64,000 nt of DNA from an uncultured Cytophagales bacterium (GCA_913057175.1 CAJXNP010000001.1:124001-188000), one strand, 5' to 3'. Counted from the stretch's first letter, positions 11,101-19,767 are shown. Numbers and translations are program-made. The notes: generated from the letters alone by a model not told the origin.

Positions 11101-14100
11101 ATGGGAGTTTCTGATTTTTTACAATCTCAAACGGCTGGCTCACCCTCCAACATATCAATCGGGCGAACGGGACGATATATTAGGGTTCAACGAATTGGTG
11201 TTGGAATTTTACATATGGCCGAAGTACAAGTGTTTGGATGTGCATCTAATAGAATTGATCAAACAATTTCTTTTGATTCTATCCCTGATAAATTAATCAG
11301 CGATCCTCCTTTTATTCTCTCTGCTACCGCTACCTCAGGTTTGCCGGTGAATTTTACAATTCTTTCAGGCCCAGCTACCTTAGGAGGTACGGGTGGAAAT
11401 GAAGTCACGACAACAGGAGCTGGAATGGTAACAATTAGAGCCAGTCAATTAGGTAATTTAGAATACAATGCTGCACCGGTTATTGATCAAAGTTTTGAAG
11501 TAGTAAATCCTGCTTTTCAGTCCATTTCATTTGACCCAATCCCCGATAAATTAACTACTGACGCTCCGTTTACCGTTACTGCCTCTGCTTCGTCCGGACT
11601 ACCCGTTTCCTTTTCTGTAGTTTCCGGACCCGCTACCATCAATGGCAACCTGGTTACACTCAGCGGCTCGGAAGGAACGGTCGTCATACGGGCCAGCCAA
11701 CCGGGAAATGCTTCGTACGATCCCGCTCCCAATGTCGATCAATCTTTCCTTATAAATGCTCCTAGTTCTTGTGACATACCTTCCAACCTCGCCCTAAACG
11801 GTTCAGCTTCTCAATCCAGCACCTATGGTGATGGGGTTGCCAGTATTGGAATTGATGGAAACACCGATGGTTCCGGTGGTCCCTGGGGGGCTAACGCTAC
11901 CATTACTCATACTCAAAATCAAGCTAATTCCTGGTGGATGGTGGACTTGGGTGATGTCGCTGAAATTGAATACATCAATATCTGGAACCGAACCGGCTCC
12001 AATGCCAGTCGCCTTACCAATTACTATGTATTTGTTTCAGATGTGCCTTTTATTAGCACTAACCCGGTGACCACGACTAACCAGTCAGGGGTTTCTGTCT
12101 TTCAACAATCCCAGACTGCCGGATCCCCAACAACCATACCTGTCGACCGAACCGGAAGATACATTCGTGTACAGTTGGTTGGAAGTGGTTTTCTTCATAT
12201 GGCGGAAGTCCAGGTCTTTGGCTGTACTTCTGATAAAATCGATCAAACCATTACATTCAATCCTATTCTTGATAAGTTGATCAGTGACCCTCCGTTTACT
12301 ATCTCTGCTTCAGCTACTTCTGGACTGCCAGTGAGTTTTAACGTTTTGTCTGGACCCGCCACTATTAATGGTGATCTGATCACACTTAACGGAATATCCG
12401 GTACAGTAACCATTAGGGCAAGCCAGCTAGGTAATGAACAATTCAATGCTGCACCGGTTGTTGATCAAAGTTTTGAAGTAGTAAATCCTGCTTTGCAGAC
12501 CATTTCATTTGACCCAATCCCCGATAAATTAACTACCGATGCCCCGTTTACCGTTACTGCCTCTGCTTCGTCCGGACTACCCGTTTCATTTTCTGTAGTT
12601 TCCGGACCTGCTACCATCAATGGTAACCTGGTTACACTCAGCGGCACGGAAGGAACGGTCGTCATACGGGCCAGCCAACCGGGAAATGCTTCGTACGATC
12701 CCGCTCCCAATGTCGATCAGAGTTTTGATGTAAACGCCCCCGGTTCTTGTATTACTCCAACCAACCTGGCTCTAAATGGGGCAGCTACTCAATCAAGTCT
12801 CTATGAAGAAGGCTATGCCACAATCGCTATTGATGGTGACACAGATGGATCCAGGGGCCCAAATGGTAGCAATGCTTCTGTTACACATACTCAAAATGAA
12901 GCCAATGCCTGGTGGATGGTCGATTTGGGGGATATCGCTGAAATTGAAGCCATCAATATCTGGAACCGAACGGATTGTTGTGCCAATCGCCTTACCAATT
13001 ACTATGTATTTGTTTCAGATGTGCCTTTTATTAGCACTAATCCGGTGACTACAACTAACCAGTCAGGGGTTTCTGTTTTTCAACAATCCCAAACAGCTGG
13101 TTCTCCTACTACTATTCCCATTGACCGCACGGGAAGATTTGTCCGGGTGCAACTGGTGGGAAGTGGCATCATCCATATGGCAGAAGTGGAAGTGATGGGA
13201 TGTACGTCAAATAAAATTGATCAGACCATTACCTTTGATCCAATTGCTGATAAACTGACTAGTGATGCATCATTTACCGTTTCTGCTTCGGCTTCATCCG
13301 GTTTGCCGGTCTCCTTCTCGGTCGTCTCCGGACCTGCATCCATCAGTGGAGATCTTGTTACACTCGATGGTACCGAAGGAACGGTCGTTATTAGGGCTAG
13401 TCAGCCAGGGGATGCTTCTTTCGATCCCGCTCCTGATGTCGATCAGAGTTTCGATGTTACGGTTCCTACTTTAGCTCAAACCATTACTTTTGATCCTATT
13501 GATGATAAACTAACGACTGATGCACCATTTACTGTCTCAGCTTCGGCTAGTTCCGGTTTGCCCGTTTCTTTCTCGGTTGTCTCCGGACCTGCATCCATCA
13601 GTGGAGATCTTGTCACGCTCGATGGTACCGAAGGAACGGTTGTTATTCGCGCCAGTCAACCAGGAGATGCTTCTTTCGATCCCGCTCCTGATGTCGATCA
13701 GTTCTTTGTTGTGATCAATCCAACATCCCCGCAGACCATAACTTTTGATCCTATTGATGATAAACTAACAACTGATGCGCCATTCACTGTCTCAGCTTCG
13801 GCTTCTTCCGGTTTGCCTGTCTCCTTCTCGGTTGTCTCGGGACCTGCTTCCATCAGTGGAGATCTTGTCACGCTCGATGGTACCGAAGGAACGGTCGTTA
13901 TTCGCGCCAGTCAGCCGGGGGATGCTTCTTTCGACCCTGCTCCTGATGTTGATCAGTTCTTTGTTGTGATCAATCCAACATCTCCACAGACCATAATTTT
14001 TGACCCAATTGATGATAAACTAACGACTGATGCACCATTTACTGTCTCAGCTTCGGCTTCTTCCGGTTTGCCTGTCTCCTTCTCGGTTGTCTCCGGACCT

Positions 14101-15096
14101 GCATCCATCAGTGGAGATCTTGTCACGCTCGATGGTACCGAAGGAACGGTTGTTATTCGCGCCAGTCAACCAGGAGATGCTTCTTTCGATCCCGCTCCTG
14201 ATGTCGATCAGTTCTTTGTTGTGATCAATCCAACATCCCCGCAGACCATAACTTTTGATCCTATTGATGATAAACTAACAACTGATGCGCCATTCACTGT
14301 CTCAGCTTCGGCTTCTTCCGGTTTGCCTGTCTCCTTCTCGGTTGTCTCGGGACCTGCTTCCATCAGTGGAGATCTTGTCACGCTCGATGGTACCGAAGGA
14401 ACGGTCGTTATTCGCGCCAGTCAGCCGGGGGATGCTTCTTTCGACCCTGCTCCTGATGTTGATCAGTTCTTTGTTGTGATCAATCCAACATCTCCACAGA
14501 CCATTACTTTTGATCCTATTGATGATAAACTAACGACTGATGCGCCATTTACTGTCTCAGCTTCGGCTTCTTCCGGTTTGCCTGTCTCCTTCTCGGTTGT
14601 CTCGGGACCTGCTTCCATCAGTGGCGATCTTGTCACACTCGATGGTACCGAAGGAACGGTTGTTATTCGGGCCAGTCAGCCAGGGGATGCCTCATTCGAT
14701 CCTGCTCCTGATGTCGATCAGGGTTTCAACGTAAATACACCATTGGCACAACAATTAAATATATCTGAACCTTCGGCCAGGATAGGAGCTACAATCAAGG
14801 ATTATGCTCTTGAAATAAACAAAGAAAATGATAGAAACATTGATATTAAGATATATCCTAATCCTGTTTATGATGAGTTCACAATTGAGATAAATACACA
14901 AATGGAAGATATTGTCGGAATAACGATGTTTGACCTCATCGGTCATGAATTCCAAATTGGACATTATCAGGTTAAAACAGGAATATCAAAAGTAACTGTA
15001 AATGTAAAAAATTATAAATTAGCTGCAGGCACATATTATCTTGGATTAGAGTTCAATAAACTTAAAACTCATTTTTATAAAGTATATGTTGAATAG
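8146..15096 (+). CDS. giant T9SS-secreted protein: sugar-dehydrogenase-like propeller, PKD, three discoidin domains, ten Ig-like repeats
   Basis: A 2316-residue surface or secreted protein. Parts in order: hydrophobic signal (~30-50, ending SPMFSQ), glucose/sorbosone-dehydrogenase-like beta-propeller (~52-495; GLVGFALDPSF, LRNPYRM, GQNFGWPIYEG), PKD domain (~501-583; YTWDFGDGSP), three Ig/cadherin-like domains (~584-880), then F5/8 type C (discoidin) domains at ~886-1032, ~1214-1360 and ~1540-1686, separated by pairs of ~80-residue Ig-like repeats, a run of six more such repeats (~1690-2197), and a type A T9SS sorting domain (from ~2235; KIYPNP). The start is uncertain: no ATG precedes the signal; GTG at 8146 gives a 29-residue extension, while TTG at 8233 would place the signal at the N-terminus. 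Discoidin domains suggest glycan binding; dehydrogenase activity and a PQQ cofactor are unproven. It probably sits in or acts on the extracellular matrix made by the neighbouring genes. Confidence 0.88.
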   Translation: MLQPKNYYQILVPYLLKISSNDGTFKCTYLNRILLFLVLIIFFTSPMFSQPSGFIVQEISTNWNQAVGITFDENGRRYVWEKGGKVYIDDGSANPDLFIDISEEVGNKSDHGLVGFALDPSFLTNGYIYLLYAVDRHHLHYFGTPNYDPFVNDNGGATIGRLTRYTAQSSTNFTTVDYNSRTILLGATIDDGIPIMSSTHGVGSVIFGTDGSLLVSMGDGASPSSNPLDEGSNSTSTWEQALSEGIIREDENVGAYRSQMLDSYNGKILRINPQNGEGYSSNPYYVPGNPDSIRSKVWALGLRNPYRMILKPNTGDHNINAGNPGVIYFGDVGSHIREELNVCTGPGQNFGWPIYEGITNQPGYDDPSFAPATWISPHKPPSVEWRNSTPRASVNGTIYNVGSPQVPGPFFIGNASTGGVWYTGDDFPEQYKNTYFHADYGGLWIHNFEFDANHQPTNVNFFEEELGAIVFVTTHPNEGGLYYINYLANAINKISYSPSGNQPPMAIAEADVHYGPADLVVHFDASASHDPEGSHLMYTWDFGDGSPFSNQAHTSHTFTAPAGVPTSYTVTLTVMDDESNIDVAQLNISVNNTPPSINSTSIDNINTYSINENTILELSANVTDAEHSSNELNYKWETSLYHDNHYHPDPPDFNASTTTLLSPVGCDGPVYWYRITLTVTDAAGLSSTFIKDIYPDCGGPVAVNDLATFPLINENISIDILANDTGEIDPSSVSIVKYPNLGTVQVNPTTGIVTYTRTLSGTSDNFSYTVSDFSQNISNYAQVSISEPGPPAVIILKPINNSVQAGNTIAVEYELSGNIAPGTHLHLTLDNNPHITIHNLSGTYTLNDVPNGNHTLIAQLANVHHNPLTNPEATHQVQFQNCAPTNLALNGTATQSSTYGDGVPGLAIDGNTNGSGGPWGSNASISHTQSEANAWWQVDLGEIIDIGNINIWNRTDCCGNRLNNYHVFVSDVPFTSTDPIATNNQMGVSDFLQSQTAGSPSNISIGRTGRYIRVQRIGVGILHMAEVQVFGCASNRIDQTISFDSIPDKLISDPPFILSATATSGLPVNFTILSGPATLGGTGGNEVTTTGAGMVTIRASQLGNLEYNAAPVIDQSFEVVNPAFQSISFDPIPDKLTTDAPFTVTASASSGLPVSFSVVSGPATINGNLVTLSGSEGTVVIRASQPGNASYDPAPNVDQSFLINAPSSCDIPSNLALNGSASQSSTYGDGVASIGIDGNTDGSGGPWGANATITHTQNQANSWWMVDLGDVAEIEYINIWNRTGSNASRLTNYYVFVSDVPFISTNPVTTTNQSGVSVFQQSQTAGSPTTIPVDRTGRYIRVQLVGSGFLHMAEVQVFGCTSDKIDQTITFNPILDKLISDPPFTISASATSGLPVSFNVLSGPATINGDLITLNGISGTVTIRASQLGNEQFNAAPVVDQSFEVVNPALQTISFDPIPDKLTTDAPFTVTASASSGLPVSFSVVSGPATINGNLVTLSGTEGTVVIRASQPGNASYDPAPNVDQSFDVNAPGSCITPTNLALNGAATQSSLYEEGYATIAIDGDTDGSRGPNGSNASVTHTQNEANAWWMVDLGDIAEIEAINIWNRTDCCANRLTNYYVFVSDVPFISTNPVTTTNQSGVSVFQQSQTAGSPTTIPIDRTGRFVRVQLVGSGIIHMAEVEVMGCTSNKIDQTITFDPIADKLTSDASFTVSASASSGLPVSFSVVSGPASISGDLVTLDGTEGTVVIRASQPGDASFDPAPDVDQSFDVTVPTLAQTITFDPIDDKLTTDAPFTVSASASSGLPVSFSVVSGPASISGDLVTLDGTEGTVVIRASQPGDASFDPAPDVDQFFVVINPTSPQTITFDPIDDKLTTDAPFTVSASASSGLPVSFSVVSGPASISGDLVTLDGTEGTVVIRASQPGDASFDPAPDVDQFFVVINPTSPQTIIFDPIDDKLTTDAPFTVSASASSGLPVSFSVVSGPASISGDLVTLDGTEGTVVIRASQPGDASFDPAPDVDQFFVVINPTSPQTITFDPIDDKLTTDAPFTVSASASSGLPVSFSVVSGPASISGDLVTLDGTEGTVVIRASQPGDASFDPAPDVDQFFVVINPTSPQTITFDPIDDKLTTDAPFTVSASASSGLPVSFSVVSGPASISGDLVTLDGTEGTVVIRASQPGDASFDPAPDVDQGFNVNTPLAQQLNISEPSARIGATIKDYALEINKENDRNIDIKIYPNPVYDEFTIEINTQMEDIVGITMFDLIGHEFQIGHYQVKTGISKVTVNVKNYKLAAGTYYLGLEFNKLKTHFYKVYVE
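10801..13203 (+). repeat. three copies of a discoidin plus Ig-like module inside the giant gene
   Basis: Discoidin domains begin at 10801, 11785 and 12763, so the period is about 980 bases; the first two copies are each followed by two Ig-like repeats. Copies two and three and their flanking Ig-like repeats are close in DNA sequence: the stretch beginning near 11515 recurs near 12490 with few changes. This is a segmental duplication of a three-domain unit. Confidence 0.85.
13477..14737 (+). repeat. five tandem 255-bp repeats encoding Ig-like domains
   Basis: Units start at 13477, 13732, 13987, 14242 and 14497, each 85 codons beginning Q-T-I-(T/I)-F-D-P-I-D-D-K. The encoded proteins are almost identical, while the DNA alternates between two variants. 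A 425-base block (13570-13994) recurs with no mismatch at 14080-14504, showing that a two-unit (510-bp) piece was duplicated recently. Confidence 0.95.
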
Positions 15097-15488
15097 CCGA
15101 AGAATAATTAGAGTTGAAATATAATTTGTATAAAATAATATTACATATTAATAACGATTGAATCTATCATTTAAAAATTCAGTCTATTTGAGAGTTTATG
15201 AAAGAAGCAAAGCGATTATTTTTGAAACGAAAACACTGTCAAAAAACACAATTAATCAATATCCAATTACCTCATTATTGAAATTGGATTTCAAACTCAA
15301 TAAAAGAATATAATGATAGAGGAATGACAAAGAAATGGCCAAAATATATTTTTATAAGCTATATTTTATGAAAATCAATACACAGTTTGACTGAAATCGA
15401 CATCTTTTTTAGACCAAAATTCAGAAGTTATCAAATTTTAACGGGAACAATTTCAACATAATTTTTAGGGCATTACAAAATTTTATAT
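15097..15488. other. AT-rich spacer, no gene seen
   Basis: About 390 bases between the giant gene and the following glycosyltransferase. No supported reading frame or clear terminator hairpin was found. Confidence 0.45.
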
Positions 15489-16745
15489 ATGAAGGTATTA
15501 TGGTTTTCAAACACACCAGGACTAGCTGCTGAGTTCATTAACAAACCTACTCATAAGGGAGGTTGGATTAATGCAATTCAAATGGAAATAGAAAAGAGGG
15601 AAGATTTCGAGCTTGGTTTTGTATTCTATGAAGACAATGTGAAAGATGAATTTAAACTTGGAAAAACCACTTACTTTCCAGTTAGAAGTATTAGAAAAAA
15701 GAATAAACTCTTGAGACTTGTTCAAAGACTAAATGTAGAGGTTGAATATGACGAAAATCTGGACTTGTTCTTAGGAATAGTTGAAAAATTCGAACCCGAT
15801 GTAATCCATATTTTTGGAACCGAAAATCCATTCGGTCTTATTATTAATAAAATTGCGAATATACCAGTAGTGATTTGGATCCAGGGGAATTTAAATGTAT
15901 ACAAACACAAGTTCTTTTCAGGAATAGCTATTAAAAATTCATTTGGTTTATCAGGCAGTGTAAATAATGACGTAAAACAAAACTATTTTCGGTTAGCTAA
16001 AAAGGCTAATACTGAGAAAGAAATCCTGAAAAATTGCTCATATATTATGGGGCGAACCGATTGGGACAGAAAAATCACTAAAATCCTTGCTCCGAAAGCT
16101 GAATACTTTTACGTAAATGAGCTTGCCAGGCCATCTTTTTATAATCACAAATGGAAATACACACCAAGCTCTAATGCCACTTTATTTACTACATCCGGAC
16201 CAGGTCATTATAAAGGATTTGAAACAATACTCGATTGTGCCACTCAATTGAAAAATATCGATTTTCAATTTCGATGGATAGTTGCAGGATTGTCACAAGA
16301 CGACAATATTGTAAAACTGAGCATGAACTTGAGAAATGTGAAAGACCTGGACTTATTGAATATTAAATTAATTGGAAAGGTTACCGAAGAGAAGCTAGTC
16401 GATAAAATGCTTGAATCATCAATGTATATTCAAGTTTCACATATCGAAAATAGTCCAAACAGCTTATTTGAAGCTATGTTGTTAGGAATGCCAATTATAG
16501 CAAGTGATGTTGGAGGGACAGCAAGTCTGATTCAAAACAATCAAGACGGAGTATTGGTTCAGGACGGTGATCCCTTTGTACTTGCTGGTGCTATTGTAGA
16601 GTTAACAGAGGAAAAGCATATGCTTAAAGCTCTGGGAGAAAAGGCTTATGAAGTTTCACACAAAAGGCACAATCCCAAATTAGTCGTTGATCAATTACTA
16701 AAAGCGTATCTGGCAATCATAAAACTCAATAAATCTTCAATTTAA
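15489..16745 (+). CDS. glycosyltransferase family 4
   Basis: A 418-residue cytoplasmic GT-B enzyme that transfers a sugar from a nucleotide donor to the growing lipid-linked repeat unit. The N-terminal domain opens with the acceptor-side Rossmann strand (MKVLWFSNTPG) and a glycine-containing loop (KGGW). The C-terminal donor domain shows TSGPGHYKGFETIL, the conserved glutamate region (SPNSLFEAMLLGMPIIASDVGGT) and the closing helix. The length is normal. It stands alone, about 390 bases after the giant gene and followed by a 21-bp perfect hairpin, so it is probably a single transcription unit. The donor sugar is unknown. Confidence 0.87.
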   Translation: MKVLWFSNTPGLAAEFINKPTHKGGWINAIQMEIEKREDFELGFVFYEDNVKDEFKLGKTTYFPVRSIRKKNKLLRLVQRLNVEVEYDENLDLFLGIVEKFEPDVIHIFGTENPFGLIINKIANIPVVIWIQGNLNVYKHKFFSGIAIKNSFGLSGSVNNDVKQNYFRLAKKANTEKEILKNCSYIMGRTDWDRKITKILAPKAEYFYVNELARPSFYNHKWKYTPSSNATLFTTSGPGHYKGFETILDCATQLKNIDFQFRWIVAGLSQDDNIVKLSMNLRNVKDLDLLNIKLIGKVTEEKLVDKMLESSMYIQVSHIENSPNSLFEAMLLGMPIIASDVGGTASLIQNNQDGVLVQDGDPFVLAGAIVELTEEKHMLKALGEKAYEVSHKRHNPKLVVDQLLKAYLAIIKLNKSSI

Positions 16746-16929
16746 GTAGACTGTATAATATTTTTAATTATCCACTTTTATTTACTAATTATCAAATTTT
16801 AAACGTGCGTAATAAAAAATTATTTGAAGAACACATTTTTGACATATTCCTGTTATTATTTTCATTATTTACATAGTTTTTCACATAATTCAATTTTTAT
16901 ATAATTATTCATATATTTTATGTCATTTA

Positions 16930-16977
16930 AATAATACACAATTTTATTGCCCTTGAGCAATAAAATTGTGTATTATT
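16930..16977. terminator. perfect 21-bp inverted repeat, terminator-like hairpin
   Basis: The left arm (16930-16950) and right arm (16957-16976/7) are perfect complements around the loop CCTTGA. It lies about 185 bases past the glycosyltransferase stop and 285 before the lyase start. The A/T-rich outer arm would work as a terminator in either direction; a protein-binding palindrome is the alternative. Confidence 0.65.
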
Positions 16978-17237
16978 AATTATTACAACCTCACAAGTCC
17001 ATTAATGAATTTAACTTACATATTTTTTATCTAATAAAAAAAAATACGAACCTTTGACGCTCAATTAGTTAACATTAAAAAATTCTATTTAGAATGTTAA
17101 CTGATTTTATTGCGCGGCTTTTCAAATAATAGTAACATTTGAGAATAATTGATTCATACACATTCTCAAAATACGTTCTGCATTTCTTAAAGATCTTTTA
17201 GACTTGGAACACACCTATTTCTAAGTAAATAATTATT

Positions 17238-17251
17238 AACAGCTAACTAAA
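17238..17251 (+). promoter_or_regulatory. conserved 14-nt leader motif, copy 1
   Basis: AACAGCTAACTAAA ends 10 bases before the ATG of the first lyase. The same 14 bases occur at exactly the same distance before the second lyase, while the flanks differ. It may be a translation-initiation or regulatory element. Confidence 0.5.
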
Positions 17252-17261
17252 ACTTATCATT

Positions 17262-19055
17262 ATGAGAAAATTAATTATTGGATTAATTGTACTTTTTACT
17301 TTTCAAAGATGTACAAATGAGTTATCGGAAACCGAAAACCCTAATCAACAAAGTACTGATGCCGAAGTTTTTAACGGAGATAATATATCTCTTCCTACCG
17401 AATCGTTTTTAGTTCAATACTTTTCAAATGAAGACAACAGAACTATCTCTTATAATATAGAGAACGAAATCAAGCATGATTTTAATCGCCCACAAACCAA
17501 AAGTATCCAACCTGGCCAACTAAGTGCCCGATGGTCCGGGAAATTTAATTTTGAAAAAGGAGAATACGAGTTTAATCTTAAATCCGACAAGGGAATTGAG
17601 GTCAAAATTGATGGGGAAACTGTTCTGAGTGATTTGGAGAATAGAAAATCTCAAGATTTCAAAATCCTCCACAAGATGGATGGGACACATCAATTGGATA
17701 TCATTTACAATCCCAGCTCGACAAATACATATGCAATGGACAGCATACAAATTGAGAAGTTGGGAGGTATTCATGGTGTCCCCGTCGTAAATATAAGTGA
17801 TCAATCTTCAACCATTGCATTTAATTGGGCAATTTCAAAGAATGATAAAAACGCCAGGGTTGCTTATGCAGACCAAGCTAAACTAGTACCTATGGGATGG
17901 GCAGCTTCAACCACTACAGGTGGAAAAGGTGGAAAAATCATTAAGGTAACTAATCTAAAAAAAGATGGTGCGGGTTCATTAAAGGCTGCAATAGCAGCAT
18001 CCGGAAAAAGAATCATTGTGTTTGAGGTTGGAGGCATAATTGATTTGGCAGGAACTAAGCTCGATATTAAGAACGACAATGTCACAATTATGGGCCAAAC
18101 GGCGCCTAATCCTGGAATTACGTTGATCAGAGGACCATTACAGGTAAAGGCAAATAATGTAATTTTAGAACATATTCGGGTAAGAGTTGGTAATGCAGGT
18201 AAAACAAGCAATTGGGCTCCCGACGGAATTTGTGTATTGAATGCACACAATGTAATCATCGATCATTGCTCTGTAGCATGGTCAATAGACGAAGGATTGA
18301 CCGTTACCGGATCAGACTTTAAAGGAAGCTCTGTTAGTGAATGGAGAAAAAATACTTCTGGAACAGTTACAATTAGTAACAGTATTATTGGTGAACCACT
18401 ACATAAAAGTACTCATTCACAGGGTAGCCACGGTTATGGAACACTAATAGGAAGAAACGTTAGAGAGTTAGCCATTCTAAGAAATTTATATGTAAATAAC
18501 ACATATAGAAACCCTTTAGCCACTGGTGGTACTTCTGTAGCTATTGTCAACAATTATATATACAATCCTAAAAAGTGGTTTTTTCAATATGAATTGAAAT
18601 CTAGTAAATGGGGATCACGTACCAAAGTACCGGGATCAATAAGTATTGTGGAAAATAATGCTAAAATCGGACCCAATACAAAAGATGCACTGTTCTTTCT
18701 TCATGATGGCGGAGATATAGCGCTTCATTGGAAGGACAATAGGACTATTGGGAAATCCATAAGTTCAAGCAGAATAATTAAAAGTGTATCAGGAGGAAAA
18801 TTATCCTTAATAAGTTCTCCCAAAAGTGATGCATGGCATTCTTCCATACAAAAGCTAGGTGCACAAAATGCGGAATCTCACGTTTTAGCAAATGCCGGTG
18901 CCAGACCGTGGGATAGAGATCAAGTAGATATCAGAATTATTAATGGAGTAAAAAATGGTACTATAAAAAATATAGATAGTCAAAATCAGGTAGGTGGTTA
19001 TCCTTCAGCAACTCCAACTTATCGAAAGTTTGATCCTAGCGAATGGAATCTGTGA
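17262..19055 (+). CDS. PL1-type polysaccharide lyase with N-terminal PA14-like domain
   Basis: A 597-residue exported protein. An N-terminal hydrophobic signal ends in a cysteine (FTFQRC), so it is probably a lipoprotein, although Arg before the Cys is unusual. Residues ~44-166 resemble a PA14 domain (ARWSGKFNFEKGEYEF, then DKGIEVKIDGE), a glycan-binding or accessory fold. Residues ~205-595 form a right-handed beta-helix of pectate lyase family 1 type, with GWAASTTTGGKGG, IMGQTAPNPGI, and the calcium/active-site region IDHCSVAWSIDE (Asp334, His335), followed by ATGGTSVAIVNNYIYNP. Such enzymes cleave uronic-acid polymers by beta-elimination. Its place inside a polysaccharide synthesis locus suggests trimming or release of the cell's own polymer and not pectin feeding, which is inference. 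It is paralogous to the next gene. Confidence 0.85.
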   Translation: MRKLIIGLIVLFTFQRCTNELSETENPNQQSTDAEVFNGDNISLPTESFLVQYFSNEDNRTISYNIENEIKHDFNRPQTKSIQPGQLSARWSGKFNFEKGEYEFNLKSDKGIEVKIDGETVLSDLENRKSQDFKILHKMDGTHQLDIIYNPSSTNTYAMDSIQIEKLGGIHGVPVVNISDQSSTIAFNWAISKNDKNARVAYADQAKLVPMGWAASTTTGGKGGKIIKVTNLKKDGAGSLKAAIAASGKRIIVFEVGGIIDLAGTKLDIKNDNVTIMGQTAPNPGITLIRGPLQVKANNVILEHIRVRVGNAGKTSNWAPDGICVLNAHNVIIDHCSVAWSIDEGLTVTGSDFKGSSVSEWRKNTSGTVTISNSIIGEPLHKSTHSQGSHGYGTLIGRNVRELAILRNLYVNNTYRNPLATGGTSVAIVNNYIYNPKKWFFQYELKSSKWGSRTKVPGSISIVENNAKIGPNTKDALFFLHDGGDIALHWKDNRTIGKSISSSRIIKSVSGGKLSLISSPKSDAWHSSIQKLGAQNAESHVLANAGARPWDRDQVDIRIINGVKNGTIKNIDSQNQVGGYPSATPTYRKFDPSEWNL

Positions 19056-19111
19056 AACAATTAAGTTTTTTCGGATTTCGATGATGAAGACTAATAATTA
19101 TTGATGCCCAC

Positions 19112-19155
19112 TCTGACAATACAAAGCCACATGAATGCGGCTTTGTATTGTCAGA
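19112..19155. terminator. 17-bp stem terminator hairpin after the first lyase
   Basis: Arms 19112-19128 and 19139-19155 are perfect complements (CTGACAATACAAAGCC and its reverse complement) around a 10-base loop. It lies 57 bases after the lyase stop and separates the two lyase genes into different transcription units. Confidence 0.75.
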
Positions 19156-19743
19156 TATAAATTTTACCTCCAAGATTTATCTTATTATTTTGCTTTCTTA
19201 AAACCAAATTCATCCACAACATCTAAAAACCTTCAAATAGTTATATTAAATCATGTTCAAATTATGTTTTACTAACTCCTTAGCGATCATTGTCTTTTGA
19301 ACCAAATGTGTTTATGGCAGATTTTTATCATATTTTTTTTTGAAAAATATGAAATAATGCCAAAAGTCTTTTCCCAGTAATTCGTTTCAACCAAATTACA
19401 TTTAAAGGAATTCATCCTTTAGGTCCAACCAAAAATCTATTCGCACGCCCCAAAAATATTCTTTTTTAGTTCAAATACTAACTAACTAACTTTACGATAA
19501 GCCTCTACTCCCTTCAAAAAAGAAGAAAATTCTTACGTTCAATTATTTACGAAGCACATTAAGAAAAATCAGATTAATTAAATGTCAATCTTTGACCATT
19601 GACTTTATGCATTGCGCAACTGTATAAGAAAAATTCTATTTTTTATTCTTCGAGGAATACTTTTTAGGAATCAGTCAACCATTACCACTCCAACCTGTGA
19701 AATCATAACCCCCGCCTATGAAATCATAATTTATTGATTTGAA

Positions 19744-19757
19744 AACAGCTAACTAAA
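19744..19757 (+). promoter_or_regulatory. conserved 14-nt leader motif, copy 2
   Basis: AACAGCTAACTAAA, identical to the copy at 17238-17251 and again ending 10 bases before the start codon of a PL1-type lyase gene. Confidence 0.5.
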
Positions 19758-19767
19758 TATTATTATT

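Larger units (their letters stand above)
16746..17261. other. intergenic region with a strong hairpin and lyase leader
   Basis: About 515 bases without a supported gene. It contains the perfect hairpin at 16930-16977 and, next to the following start codon, the 14-nt motif AACAGCTAACTAAA (17238-17251), which recurs upstream of the second lyase. Confidence 0.6.
19056..19767. other. intergenic region between the two lyases
   Basis: About 710 bases with no supported gene. It holds the terminator hairpin at 19112-19155, a short direct repeat of TGAAATCATAA near 19700-19730, and the second copy of the 14-nt leader motif at 19744-19757. Confidence 0.6.

Noticed and set aside
13262-14734. A series of 64-70 codon plus-strand frames at regular spacing
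   Set aside because: They are +2 shadows of the tandem Ig-like repeats of the giant protein; the regular spacing comes from the 255-bp period.
13477-14737. Possible CRISPR-like array because of regular repeats
   Set aside because: Units are 255 bp, contiguous, in frame and encode protein; there are no short repeats with unique spacers.
17864-18259. 131-codon minus frame within the first lyase and a similar one at 19749-20096 within the second
   Set aside because: Both are antisense shadows of the same conserved lyase segment; their similarity follows from the paralogy of the sense genes.
19698-19729. Short direct repeat TGAAATCATAA upstream of the second lyase
   Set aside because: Two short copies in AT-rich DNA; could be chance, not enough to call an operator.
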